From positions 1 to 64,000 of the forward strand of contig JAEUHK010000091.1 in NCBI GenBank assembly GCA_016795465.1: a stretch of DNA of 64,000 nt, read 5' to 3'. Source of the stretch: Verrucomicrobiaceae bacterium (GTDB lineage Bacteria; Verrucomicrobiota; Verrucomicrobiia; Verrucomicrobiales; Verrucomicrobiaceae). Shown here piece after piece: positions 53,692 through 62,616 of the stretch (the stretch's first letter is position 1; every line of letters begins with the position of its first letter). The notes beneath the pieces were generated by a model. That model searched no databases and was not told where the DNA came from. It worked only from the letters and a program-made list of their open reading frames with translations. Both the position numbers and the translations under genes were made by a program.

Positions 53692-54588
53692 ATGCCGCTC
53701 GACCTTCAATCCCTCTCCACCGACACGCTGCTCTACATGCTGATGCACAGCGGCGTCTTCGTCGCCGTCATGGGCGCGGTGTTCTTCCTCATCGGCCTGA
53801 TTTTCGGCTACGCCACCTGGGGACGCTACAAATCACATGCCCGCCGCCTCGCGGGCGAAATCGATCAGCAACGCCATGAGATCGCCACGCTGAAGCGCAA
53901 GCTGGGTGATCAAGCGGTGAAGCCCGGCACGGTCTCCATTGCCACCGAGACGATCTCGATGCCTCCATCTGCGCCTGCCCATGTCCCGGAAGGGCATGCA
54001 CCGCTGCCTCCGCCATCGCCTGCCCTGCCTGCCGAGGTCATCACCGACACCATCAAGACGGATGACGTTCCCACCGCCGCCAGCACGGTGGTCAAAACCA
54101 AGACCGCACGCACGAAATCCGCTCTCAAAGCCAAACCGGTCGCCACTCCCGAGGTCATCAACGGTGCCTCCGCCCTCGCCTCGATCATCGCACCGCACTC
54201 CGTCCCGGCCGAGCCGAAGCCGGACAGCGCCCCGATTCACACGCTCGCCTCCGCCGTCGAAGGCTTGGACATCATCCCCGCCTTCCCCGAGCTGCCCACC
54301 GCGCCGCAACCCGTCGAGATCAAACCCGAGTTCGATGCCAAACTGGGCCTCGTTTACAAAACACCGCCCGCCAAGCCCGACGACCTCACCAAGATGAAAG
54401 GCATCGCCAAGGTGCTCGAGCAGCGCCTGCACGAGTTCGGCATCTACACCTACGAGCAGATCGCCGCGTGGACGGAGGACCAGATCAAGGAACTCTCCTC
54501 ACGCCTCGCCTTCAAAGACCGCATCCACCGCGAAAAATGGGTCGAGCAGGCCAAACGCCTCCGAGAGGAGCAACAAAAGGCAGCTTGA
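53692..54588 (+). CDS. Membrane protein with C-terminal helix-hairpin-helix domain
   Basis: The 298-residue product has one membrane helix at about 20-40 (VFVAVMGAVFFLIGLIFGYA), a short coiled coil (RLAGEIDQQRHEIATLKRKL), a Pro/Ala/Ser-rich linker, and a C-terminal ~60-residue HhH domain (PDDLTKMKGIAKVLEQRLHE, FGIYTYEQIAAWTEDQIKEL). This arrangement is common in proteins found beside OmpA-like genes in several phyla. DNA or protein binding is possible; function unknown. Confidence 0.8.
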   Translation: MPLDLQSLSTDTLLYMLMHSGVFVAVMGAVFFLIGLIFGYATWGRYKSHARRLAGEIDQQRHEIATLKRKLGDQAVKPGTVSIATETISMPPSAPAHVPEGHAPLPPPSPALPAEVITDTIKTDDVPTAASTVVKTKTARTKSALKAKPVATPEVINGASALASIIAPHSVPAEPKPDSAPIHTLASAVEGLDIIPAFPELPTAPQPVEIKPEFDAKLGLVYKTPPAKPDDLTKMKGIAKVLEQRLHEFGIYTYEQIAAWTEDQIKELSSRLAFKDRIHREKWVEQAKRLREEQQKAA

Positions 54589-54607
54589 GCCACCATGAGG
54601 CCAAAAA

Positions 54608-54698
54608 TGGCGGAGAGAGAGGGATTCGAACCCTCGGTAGCTGTTAAGGCTACGCATCTTTAGCAAAGATGTGCTTTCGACCACTCAGCCATCTCTCC
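54608..54698 (-). tRNA. tRNA-Ser(GCT)
   Basis: The minus strand folds as a class II tRNA: acceptor GGAGAGA with TCTCTCC, anticodon stem CATCT/AGATG with loop TTGCTAA (anticodon GCT, plus-strand 54662-54664), long variable arm typical of serine, T-loop TTCGAAT, discriminator G and an encoded CCA end. It reads AGC/AGT codons. tilS lies just downstream in the opposite direction. Confidence 0.97.
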
Positions 54699-54769
54699 AA
54701 TGTTTGCCGCGAGTTTCCTGCTGCGAACGGCGGCTATTTAGCGTTTGCAGCCCGGAGGCGTCAAACGAA

Positions 54770-55735
54770 ATGTCGCCCGCCACGCTCATGAAATTCGTCC
54801 CTCCTGCACTCGCCTGCCTGCCCGAGGGAAAAGCGCTGCTCGGGCTCTCCGGCGGGCGTGATTCGGTGGTGCTGCTGCACCTGCTGCTGGCCGCGGGGCA
54901 TCGCGACCTCATCGTGTGCCATTTGAACCATCGCCTGCGGGGGCGAGAATCGGATGAAGATGCCGCGTTTGTCCGCTCGCTGGCTGAAAAGCACGGTCTG
55001 CCCTGTGAAATCGGCCGCACGGATGTGAAAGCCCTCGCGAGGAAAAAGAAGCTCTCCATCGAAACCGCCGCACGCGAGGCTAGACATGCCTTTTTCAAGC
55101 AGATGAGCCGCAAACACCGCACGAATGAGGTGCTGCTGGCCCATCACGCCGATGATCAGGCGGAGACCATCCTCGGCAATGTGCTCCGCGGCTGCGGTCT
55201 CGAAGGCCTCGGCGGCATGAGCCTTGCAACGACTCTCGACACAGGCCTGAGCTTCCTCCGACCGCTGCTGCGCACGCGAAGAGCGGAGATCGACGCGTAT
55301 GTGGTCACGCATGGTCTCGCCTATCGCGAAGACAGCTCGAATGCCTCCGCCGAGCATCGCCGCAACCGCCTGCGGCATGAGGCGCTGCCCTTGCTCAGCG
55401 AAATCGCCGGTCGTGACGTGGTGCCGCTGCTCAATCGCCTCGGCACCATTGCCGAGCGTGACGAATCTTTCCTGCAGGAGGAGGCCGTTTCATGGTTCGA
55501 AGCCTGCCGCGAGGGCCAAACACTCACGCAGCTCGATTCCCTGCGCGAACTCGATCCGGCGATTCTGAGCCGCGTGATCGCTCTCTGGCTTCGTGAGCAC
55601 TTGAAACTGCCCGGCATCGGCTTCGAAGAGATTCGCGATGTCACCGCGCTGCTCCTTCCAGATGGCCCAGCGAAGATCAACCTGCCCGGCAAACGCTTCG
55701 TGCGGCGAAAGGCGGGATGTCTTTGGGTGGTGTGA
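54770..55735 (+). CDS. tilS: tRNA(Ile)-lysidine synthase
   Basis: The 321-residue product has the PP-loop SGGRDS at 27-32, HLNHRLRGRESDEDAAFV, and LLAHHADDQAETILGNVLRG, the conserved ATP/tRNA motifs of TilS. The length fits the short form without the full C-terminal domains. It modifies C34 of tRNA-Ile(CAU) to lysidine. GGAGG at 54754-54758, 11 bp upstream, supports the ATG at 54770; an internal ATG at 54788 is the alternative. Confidence 0.93.
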   Translation: MSPATLMKFVPPALACLPEGKALLGLSGGRDSVVLLHLLLAAGHRDLIVCHLNHRLRGRESDEDAAFVRSLAEKHGLPCEIGRTDVKALARKKKLSIETAAREARHAFFKQMSRKHRTNEVLLAHHADDQAETILGNVLRGCGLEGLGGMSLATTLDTGLSFLRPLLRTRRAEIDAYVVTHGLAYREDSSNASAEHRRNRLRHEALPLLSEIAGRDVVPLLNRLGTIAERDESFLQEEAVSWFEACREGQTLTQLDSLRELDPAILSRVIALWLREHLKLPGIGFEEIRDVTALLLPDGPAKINLPGKRFVRRKAGCLWVV

Positions 55736-55736
55736 C

Positions 55737-57857
55737 TCAGCGCGGCCCCTCACGCACCGGCTTCTGCGAGCGGTAGAGCGTGATTTGATCCCGCAACGAG
55801 TCCGCGAGGGCCTTGCTTCCAGACTGAGCAGCGAGTTGAAAAGCCGCGTCGGCGATGGAGACAGCCTCGGTAAAGCGTCCGCAATCGGCGAGAGCGGCGG
55901 CCTGCGTGCGTTCGAGCACGGCGTGCCGCCCCCCCACCTGCCGCAGCGCGTTTTGAATGAGTTCGAGAGCCTTCGAGCCATCGCGCACCTTTTCATCCGG
56001 GCAGGTGGCGAGCAGCCAGGCGAGGTTGTTGAGCGAGCCGATCTGGGCAGCATCGCGGGCGAGCACCTCCTCGTAGATACGCCGTGCCTCGGCGAACTGG
56101 CCGAGTTCGAACGCGGCGATCGCGCGGTTGTGGCGGGCGATGAGGTTATCGGGCTGCTGGCGGAGCAATTCGTCGAGAAGCGGCAGGGCTTCCTTCGCGC
56201 GGCGTTGCTGCACATACAGGTCGGCCAGGCTGCCGGCCGCCTCAAGGTTGTTCGGGTCGCGGTCGAGCGTGGCGATGAGGTGGCCGACGGCCTGAGCGGC
56301 CTCATTTCCAGAAGCGGGGCGGATTTCGTCATCCTCAGGAGCCAGCTCATGCGCGGCGTGAAGCTGCTCCAACGCCTCCTGCTGCCTGCCGAGCATCAGC
56401 AGGGCTCCGCCAATGTTCTTGCGGGCAAAACCGGCCAGCGAAGGGTCCTGTCTCAGCACCTGCTGATAGGCCTCAATGGCCTCTTCATGCCTGCCGTGGC
56501 GCAGCAGTGCCGATCCGAGGTTTCCCCACGCTTTCGGATACACACCACGCACCTCGATGGCCCGGCGCAGATGCTCGATTCCCTCGTCCATACGGCCTTC
56601 GAGCACCAGCGAGATGCCGCGGTTCGACAAAGCCATCCAAGCCTTCGGATTGCGGGCGATGGTCTCGATCCACAGCTCCTGCTTGCCCCGATACTGGGCG
56701 CTTTGTTTCCAGCTCAGGAAGGCGAGCAAAGCCACCAGCGGCACCCAGCCGATCACGCGGACTTTGGGCCGCAACCAGGCACCAAGCGGCGCGAGGATGC
56801 CAATCGCCGGCACATAGGCCCAATGATCCCACACCGGCGAATAGAGCGCTCCATACACATTCAGAAAGCCAAGCACCGGAGCGAGGGCTCCCAGGTAAAA
56901 CAGCAACGCGATGAACAGCCCGCGTCCCACCCGCCACGCGGCCACGAGCGTCAGCGGCACGCTGATGGGAAAGAGCCAGTGCCACCACGTGGCAGGCTCC
57001 AGGCGCCAGTCCGGGTAGATGAAGCAGAGGTCCGCCGGCCACAGCAGCTTCCATGGGTAAAACCACGCCACCCGTCCGGCGCTGATGGTGCGCTGGGCCA
57101 GCGTGGCCTCGAACTCGCGCCCTTCCGCGCCCACATGATGCGTCTCCAGCCACCAAACCAGCACGCCGAGCGCTAACGTGAGGCCGAAAAACGGCAGCGC
57201 GGGCCGCATGTCATGCCGCCAGCTCAAGCGACCGCGTTTCCACCAAGCGATGAGCAGCAACGTGGGCGGCAGCACGAAGGCGGTGATCTTGGCCAGCAGC
57301 GCCGCGAGGCATAAAACGAGCGCCAACCACCACGAGCGGGCTTTGAGCGGCTTTTCCTCCATCCACCAGCCGGCGGCGTTTCCGTAAGCGAGCAAAGAGC
57401 CGAGCGTGAGAGCCAGCGAGAGCGCGTTTTTCCGCTCGGTGATCCAGGCGACGGATTCGACCATCACCGGATGAAAGGCGAACACCGCTGCGGTGAGCCA
57501 GGCACCGGGCAGTTTGAGCCGCGTGAGCACCACGCCGAGCAGCGCGGCGCACAGGCCGTGCAGCAGCACGTTCTCGATGTGATAGGGCAGCGTCCAGTCA
57601 CGCCACAGATGCCAGTCGAGCCAGAAGGTGGTGGCGGTCAGCGGGTAGTATTGCTGGAGCAGCGGATCATTCGCCCAGATGCGCCACAGCCCGCCGCTAG
57701 TGCTGAAAAGCGGCTCCAGCTTGCTCGTCCAGGCATCGTCATCCCAGACAAAGCCGCCATTCAAGGCCGGTCCATACACCACGAGCAGCACCGCCAGCCC
57801 GAGCAGGGCGGCGAGAGGACGGCGGAGACATGCAGGAACGAACAGCATCGGGGTCAA
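55737..57857 (-). CDS. TMTC/GT-C-like membrane protein with TPR repeats
   Basis: The 706-residue product has about ten membrane segments in residues 10-395, including a first-loop acidic motif (GGFVWDDDAWTSK) typical of GT-C glycosyltransferases and HPVMVESVAWITERKNALS, a hallmark of TMTC-type proteins. Residues about 405-690 are TPR repeats (AWMALSNRGISLVLEGRMDE; AWGNLGSALLRHGRHEEAIE; AEARRIYEEVLARDAAQIGS). It may transfer a sugar or organise envelope proteins. It is convergent with tilS, 1 bp apart. Confidence 0.87.
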   Translation of the reverse strand: MTPMLFVPACLRRPLAALLGLAVLLVVYGPALNGGFVWDDDAWTSKLEPLFSTSGGLWRIWANDPLLQQYYPLTATTFWLDWHLWRDWTLPYHIENVLLHGLCAALLGVVLTRLKLPGAWLTAAVFAFHPVMVESVAWITERKNALSLALTLGSLLAYGNAAGWWMEEKPLKARSWWLALVLCLAALLAKITAFVLPPTLLLIAWWKRGRLSWRHDMRPALPFFGLTLALGVLVWWLETHHVGAEGREFEATLAQRTISAGRVAWFYPWKLLWPADLCFIYPDWRLEPATWWHWLFPISVPLTLVAAWRVGRGLFIALLFYLGALAPVLGFLNVYGALYSPVWDHWAYVPAIGILAPLGAWLRPKVRVIGWVPLVALLAFLSWKQSAQYRGKQELWIETIARNPKAWMALSNRGISLVLEGRMDEGIEHLRRAIEVRGVYPKAWGNLGSALLRHGRHEEAIEAYQQVLRQDPSLAGFARKNIGGALLMLGRQQEALEQLHAAHELAPEDDEIRPASGNEAAQAVGHLIATLDRDPNNLEAAGSLADLYVQQRRAKEALPLLDELLRQQPDNLIARHNRAIAAFELGQFAEARRIYEEVLARDAAQIGSLNNLAWLLATCPDEKVRDGSKALELIQNALRQVGGRHAVLERTQAAALADCGRFTEAVSIADAAFQLAAQSGSKALADSLRDQITLYRSQKPVREGPR

Positions 57858-57947
57858 AGAGCAGTCTAGAATGCCCCGTGACTTCTGTCTTGAGTTTCAA
57901 GGCCGACTTCCGTATTTTCAGGCACGAAAGCGGAGCCACCCCAGCCC

Positions 57948-58928
57948 ATGATCGACGATTCCCTGCCCACACCAGCCCCCCTCCAGCGCCCGGCGCGGCG
58001 GTTTGGCTTCGGACGGCGGGTGGCAGGCGATGGCGGGAACAAAATCGGCCTGCGTCCTGTGGAAGGCTGGCAGAAGCGGAACATGGATTTCCTCAATCAG
58101 GTTCTGCTCCCGACCATCCTCGCTCCGCGGAAGCCCGGCTGCCATTACGGCGACCTGCCGGTGGCGGGCGCAAATGAGATCGGCGTGACCTGGCTGGGCC
58201 ACGCGGGCTTCTTTGCTCAAGTGGGTGGCATCAACATCGCCATCGATCCGGTGTGGGCACTGTGGCTGGGCCCGGCCAAACGCCTGCGCCATCCCAGCGT
58301 GTGGGCACATGACTTGCCGCCCATCGATGTGGTGCTCATCACGCATGCGCATCACGATCACCTGCACCTCGCCAGCCTGCGAAAACTGGCCGCCGCGCAG
58401 CCCATCATCGTGCCGGAAGGCGTCGGCAGCCTCGTGAAGAACTGCGGCTTCGGTCGCATCGTGGAGCTGAAGACCTGGCAAAGCGCCACCTTCGCCGATT
58501 TGCGCATCACCCTCACGCCAGCACGTCATTGGGGTGCCCGCATGATTCACGACACGCACCGTGGCTTTGGCGGCTTCTTGGTTCAAAGCCCGTCGCAGAC
58601 CCTCTACCACTGCGGCGACAGTTCGATGTTCGATGGCTTCACGGAGATCGGGAAGCGTTCCCGTATTGATGTGGCCCTCATGCCCATCGGTGCCTATCAA
58701 CCGCCCAGCGGTCGCCCCGTGCACATGAACCCGGAGGAGGCTCTCGATGCCTTTGAGATGGTCGGTGGCCGTCACATGGTGCCGATGCATTTTGAAACCT
58801 ACCCGCTGAGTGGCGAGCCGCTGCACGAGCCCATCGAGCGACTCGAGATCGCCGCGAAGGAACGCCAGATCATCGACCGCGTGCGCCGTCTGCGGGAGGG
58901 AGAGTCCGCTGTGTTTTCGCCGCTGTGA
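57948..58928 (+). CDS. MBL-fold metallohydrolase (NAPE-PLD/UlaG-like)
   Basis: The 326-residue product shows the metallo-beta-lactamase ligands: THAHHDH at 132-138, a later RHWGARM, the CGDSSMFDGF aspartate and a final MHFETY histidine. N-terminal WQKRNMDFLNQVLLP and WLGHAGFFAQ fit the phospholipase D-like/UlaG clan, which hydrolyses phosphodiester or lactone substrates. Overlaps the DHFR-like gene by 4 bp (GTGA). Confidence 0.9.
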   Translation: MIDDSLPTPAPLQRPARRFGFGRRVAGDGGNKIGLRPVEGWQKRNMDFLNQVLLPTILAPRKPGCHYGDLPVAGANEIGVTWLGHAGFFAQVGGINIAIDPVWALWLGPAKRLRHPSVWAHDLPPIDVVLITHAHHDHLHLASLRKLAAAQPIIVPEGVGSLVKNCGFGRIVELKTWQSATFADLRITLTPARHWGARMIHDTHRGFGGFLVQSPSQTLYHCGDSSMFDGFTEIGKRSRIDVALMPIGAYQPPSGRPVHMNPEEALDAFEMVGGRHMVPMHFETYPLSGEPLHEPIERLEIAAKERQIIDRVRRLREGESAVFSPL

Positions 58929-59428
58929 GCACCCGCCCGCGCCTCACGCTCATCGCCGCCGTGTCGGAGGATGGCTTCATCTCACGCGGGCAAGGCGTGC
59001 CCTGGGATCTGCCGCGGGATCGACTTCATTTCCGTGCCGCCACCGCCGGAAAATGGCTGCTCATCGGCCGCCGCACCTATGAAGAGATGCTCGGCTGGTT
59101 TCGCGATCACACGCCACTCGTTTTGACCCGTGATCCGGCCTTTGTTCCGCCCATCGGCAAGGCCGTAAGCAGCGTGCCGCAGGCCCTCGACCTCGCGGCG
59201 GCCGCTCGAGTCGATGAAATCTACGTCTGCGGCGGTTCCGCAGCCTATCATCTAGCTCTTCCGCATGCCGATCACCTGCTCGTCACGCACGTCAGCACGC
59301 GTTTGGGCACCGGCGTGGCTTTTCCAAAGATCGAAACGCCACCATGGCGGCTCGTTTCGAGCATCGAACATCCCGCCGATGCCGAAAACGCTCTCTCGAT
59401 GCGTTTCGCGGAATACCAGCGGGCATGA
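58925..59428 (+). CDS. folA: Dihydrofolate reductase-family protein
   Basis: A GTG start at 58925 overlaps the MBL gene stop. The 167-residue product has the DHFR pattern: LIAAVSEDGFISRGQGVPWDLPRD, RAATAGKWLLIGRRTYEEM, and EIYVCGGSAAYHLALPHADHLLVTHV. It may be the main DHFR or a RibD-C-like reductase; the WDLPRD loop with its acidic residue favours DHFR. Coupled translation with the MBL enzyme is unusual. Confidence 0.8.
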   Translation: MSTRPRLTLIAAVSEDGFISRGQGVPWDLPRDRLHFRAATAGKWLLIGRRTYEEMLGWFRDHTPLVLTRDPAFVPPIGKAVSSVPQALDLAAAARVDEIYVCGGSAAYHLALPHADHLLVTHVSTRLGTGVAFPKIETPPWRLVSSIEHPADAENALSMRFAEYQRA

Positions 59429-59624
59429 AACAGTTCAGCCATCGTCGGCAAAAGGCTCCTGCACAAAGAGAACCACCATCTGCCAGGCATCTTTGCTGCC
59501 GCAGAGCACTATCACGATCAAGGGACGGACACTTCCTCTGCGCCATCTCCCCAGCCCCCGTCACCATGTCGATCCCGGCGTAGCCGATGCCGCAGGCAAA
59601 GCCTTCATTGTCTTTATGTAAAAT

Positions 59625-60548
59625 TTATGCAGCATCCCTAGGCGGGGCCAGTTCGGGAATGGTGTAGCGCGTCTGCAATTCCTCGCCTTCACCCACGGCG
59701 ACGAGGCCGTAGTTAAACTGGCCGGGGGCGAGTTTATCGGCGACTTGGCGGAAGCGTTGGGAAACGATATGTGAACGGTGCATGTTGTGCCCCCCCCATC
59801 CCAATCGCTCGGCTGACATGATCAGATCCACGTCCGGCAGCTTTGCCACATCACTTTCGTGGTAACGAAGAACCATGGGAGAATACGATCCTTCATCGGC
59901 ACAGCAGGCTTTAGCTGGATCACCTGAGAAAGGATTTCCCTGGCCGTCAGTCAGTTTCATCGCCAGAGGCGGCATCCGAACGTCACTGATGGCCTGCCAG
60001 AGACCGGACGGTGAGCCATTCATTAACTTCACGGGTTGAAAGCCGACACCACAAAGATGGTTGGCTAAAAACTTGTCCTTCAACCCCTCTGTGAACAACA
60101 TCATCCAACCCACGGGCCGAGCGTATCCGAAAGCGATTTTCTTTTTGCTGGTGACCTTGGTGACCAGATAACTATCATCAATCTCCACAGCTTTGAACTC
60201 AGCCAAAGATTGTGCTGGAGGCACAAGATAGAGCCAGCGTGCTTCATCGAGTTCATGCGACTCGGCAATGCGCTCTACTTGCACGAGATAATGCTTGGCC
60301 AGCACACTCGGTGCATAATGGTAGCAAGCGATTGGCGATTTTTGAGTCTCTTGGCGAAGAATATCAAACAGACCAGTCGACTTGGCCTCCTCGTATGAAA
60401 TGCGAAGCTTGAACCACTTGGGATTGATTGAATTGTCGGGGTAGCGTCGGCGCAGATCAGAGAACAGCTTTGCGTTGGAGATGCGCACTTCATCTGTCTC
60501 CTTTGGATTGTCTCCAAAAGACACAGAGATGGACAACTGATACTTCAT
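59625..60548 (-). CDS. Protein of unknown function (307 aa)
   Basis: The 307-residue frame is well formed but I do not recognise a family. It begins MKYQLSISVSFGDNPKETDE and later shows WFKLRISYEEAKSTGLFDIL, PVGWMMLFTEGLKDKFLANH, GVGFQPVKLM, and a C-terminal RSHIVSQRFRQVADKLAPGQ. The GVGFQPV block resembles immunity proteins of the Imm11 type, but that is weak. It is more AT-rich than neighbours, isolated, and preceded by an unexplained 300-bp gap, so it may be acquired. Confidence 0.55.
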   Translation of the reverse strand: MKYQLSISVSFGDNPKETDEVRISNAKLFSDLRRRYPDNSINPKWFKLRISYEEAKSTGLFDILRQETQKSPIACYHYAPSVLAKHYLVQVERIAESHELDEARWLYLVPPAQSLAEFKAVEIDDSYLVTKVTSKKKIAFGYARPVGWMMLFTEGLKDKFLANHLCGVGFQPVKLMNGSPSGLWQAISDVRMPPLAMKLTDGQGNPFSGDPAKACCADEGSYSPMVLRYHESDVAKLPDVDLIMSAERLGWGGHNMHRSHIVSQRFRQVADKLAPGQFNYGLVAVGEGEELQTRYTIPELAPPRDAA

Positions 60549-60867
60549 TTAAGAGGGGGTAAATTGGAGGAAACGGGGTCAGGGTGCAACTGCTTGACAA
60601 TAGGTTCGCATTCATGTGTTCGGGGCATCAACTTGCTCCAGAAAGGGGTTCAGTCCTTCAGGCAGCTTCTTGATCGCCGCCTTGCCGTCAAGCCGCCTCA
60701 ATTGCTGGCTCACATTCGCCGCCGATTTCATCTCCAGATTCGGTCGCTGCGCAACGTGATCTCCGCTGTGGGATGTCTTCACTGCCAGCGTGCCGTCCGC
60801 GGGTCAGTGAAGACGGAACTGCCTGCAATCCCGCAGCCGGCACGGGATGGCAGGCGGGAGCATTCGA
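60549..60867. other. Gene-poor gap with a possible short remnant on the minus strand
   Basis: A 56-codon minus-strand frame (60612-60782, GTG start) reads KSAANVSQQLRRLDGKAAIK then KLPEGLNPFLEQVD and a stop. It looks like the C-terminal end of a longer protein, but the upstream frame is closed by a stop and no ribosome site is seen. Nothing else is recognisable. Confidence 0.3.
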
Positions 60868-61770
60868 TCAGCCGCCCACGGTGATGGCGACCTCCTCGCT
60901 CCAGAGGCCCACCTGCTCGTCACCCACCCGCCAGATGGCGCGGTATTTCCATTTCACCGGCGTGGCAGGCAGCGCCTGCGTGTCGGTGTAGCCGGGCGTG
61001 GTGTCGAAGGCCAGATCGACGAAGCCCTTCCCATCCGCGCGGTCCACCTGGAGCTGCAGCATGTCCAAAAAGGAACGGAAGCCGCCCCAGGTCCAGTCGA
61101 TGACCACCTTGCCGCCCTCCACCCGCAGGGTGAACACCGGGCGCAGCGTGGCGAAATCCGGACCGGTGACCTCCGAGCCGATGGTGCCGAGGTCCGTGCC
61201 CAACGATTCCACATAGGCCGGAGACTCCTGCATCACCTGCACGAGGCTGAAGATGCGGTTGAGCGCCCCCGGCTTCACCGGCACCACCGCGGGCAGGCCC
61301 GCGCCTGCATCCGCAGGTGGCAGTGGCGGGGCGGTAAAGGCAGGCAGCACCATGTCCGCCTCCCCGGTGCCATTTTGTGCCTCGCGGACGAAATCCGTGC
61401 AGGACTTGGACCAGGCCTTCAGGGCCGGCTGGAAGGCCCCCAGCAGGTAGATCAACCACCGGGCATCCGCCACGGCCGCGGCGCACACCGGCGCGGACAC
61501 ACCCAACGCGGGCGCGTGGCCAATGAGCTTGTTGAAGAAATTCGTCAGCCAGAGGATCTGCTCCGGCACATTGGTCGGGTAGTAGCTATTGCGTTTCATC
61601 TTCTTGGGTTTGGGTTGGGTGTTGGCTTGGGGGATGGGCGGCGGCACATAGCCGGGGTCACCGGGCTCCAGGATGCCGTCCCAGGTCACATTCGGGTTCG
61701 GCGAATCCCAGGTGAAGGGCTGCCCGGTGAAGGGATCGATCTCGGTGGAGTCCCAGAGGAGCGGTTTCAT
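60868..61770 (-). CDS. Conserved verrucomicrobial hypothetical (WDS...PGDPGYVPP / YYPT type)
   Basis: The 300-residue product starts at the ATG at 61770 (MKPLLWDSTEIDPFTGQPF). It has an N-terminal Trp/Pro-rich segment ending EPGDPGYVPPPIP, a basic linker, then MKRNSYYPTNVPEQILWLTN (an internal ATG near 61600 could also be used), a helical middle (residues 75-170), a Pro-rich linker, and a C-terminal fibronectin-III-like sandwich (PVFTLRVEGGKVVIDWTW to GLWSEEVAITV). I recall similar proteins as orphan hypotheticals in this phylum; function unknown. The 21-bp repeat array lies 22 bp upstream of the start, so it would be the transcribed leader or promoter region. Confidence 0.75.
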   Translation of the reverse strand: MKPLLWDSTEIDPFTGQPFTWDSPNPNVTWDGILEPGDPGYVPPPIPQANTQPKPKKMKRNSYYPTNVPEQILWLTNFFNKLIGHAPALGVSAPVCAAAVADARWLIYLLGAFQPALKAWSKSCTDFVREAQNGTGEADMVLPAFTAPPLPPADAGAGLPAVVPVKPGALNRIFSLVQVMQESPAYVESLGTDLGTIGSEVTGPDFATLRPVFTLRVEGGKVVIDWTWGGFRSFLDMLQLQVDRADGKGFVDLAFDTTPGYTDTQALPATPVKWKYRAIWRVGDEQVGLWSEEVAITVGG

Positions 61771-61792
61771 AGAAAAAGACACGCCGGAGCCC

Positions 61793-62170
61793 CTGGAGGC
61801 GATTTCCAAGCCCCTGGAGGCGCATTTCCAGCTCTTGGAGGTGAACCTCCAGCTCCGAGAGGCGCACCTCCAACTCGTGGAGGTGAAGCTCCAGCCCTCG
61901 GAGGCACACCTCCAGCTTCGCCGGAAGACACTGGAACCCTTGGAGGTGCCGCTCCAGCGCTTGGAGGCAAACCTCCAAAACCGCCGGGAGACGCTGCTCC
62001 TTCTGGAGGCGCACCTCAGGCTCGTGGAGGTCAACCTCCAGCCCTTGGGGGCGCAACTCCAGCTTCGCCGGAAGACACTGAAACCTTTGGAGGAGCACCT
62101 CCAGCGTTTGGAGGCACGCCTCCAGCCTTTGGGAAAACACCTCCACCGGCTGGAGGTGCAGCTCCCGACC
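61793..62170. repeat. 18-unit 21-bp palindromic tandem repeat array
   Basis: Eighteen consecutive units of exactly 21 bp, starting 61793, 61814, 61835 and so on to 62150. The consensus contains the dyad GGAGG-N4-CCTCC flanked by CAGC/CTT bases. Every unit is 7 codons, so frames on both strands stay open: plus-strand heptads of the form LE-V/A-x-LQ-x, minus-strand LEVHLQE-like heptads, and a Trp/Arg/Ser-rich third reading. Units 4-9 closely match units 11-16 (a variant unit beginning CGCCGGAAGACACTG occurs as unit 7 and unit 14), giving a 147-bp super-repeat. Confidence 0.9.
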
Positions 62171-62616
62171 CCTGCCGATACGCCGACGGCAGCTTGACAA
62201 TCCGCCGAGCCTCCCCCGATCACCGCGAACCGCGAACAAGCTCTCTCCCTGCTCGTCAAGGCGAATCGCCTTGGTGGGCCTGTGCATGCGGCACTGGAAG
62301 GAGGCGTTCATCGGGAATTTCGGCGAACAAAAAAATTCCAGCAAATTTCAGCACAGAAGTCGATGACTATTTTCCTCTGAGCGGCTTTCGACGGTTCTGA
62401 AACCCAGGTTTCCTTTTGATAATGAGGGCCTTGGCGCGGCCAGTTTTTTTAACCTCGTCAGGAAAAAAGTGGGGGCGTGCGGCTCCCGGGTTCGATCTCA
62501 AGGGCCATATTGATGCGATGCGATTCGCGACCTACGAGCGCATCGGAAACATTTCAGCGGAGTGAATTTTCCGGGTGTCTGACGACGGGAATGATGTACG
62601 CTCGCCTTCCCAGCCC
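62171..62616. other. Gap between the 21-bp array and the exported-protein gene
   Basis: No convincing gene. A 47-codon plus-strand frame (62422-62565) begins MRALARPVFLTSSGKKWGRA and ends YERIGNISAE, without a ribosome site; it is noted only as a possibility. AT-rich patches occur near 62320-62360 and 62440-62470. The promoter of the 62617 gene should lie here. Confidence 0.35.

Noticed and set aside
61673..62197. Plus-strand coding sequence for a coiled-coil protein over the 21-bp array
   Set aside because: The frame has no start within the array and its only ATG lies inside the antisense gene, without a ribosome site. Kept as a hypothesis in the array finding, not as a gene.
61771..62259. 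N-terminal extension of the 61770 gene through the repeat array
   Set aside because: The frame is open, but gives a Trp/Arg/Ser-rich repeat unlike the rest, and MKPLLWDS is a natural start.
62422..62565. 47-codon plus-strand gene
   Set aside because: No ribosome site, no family, and a low-complexity start; mentioned only in the gap entry.
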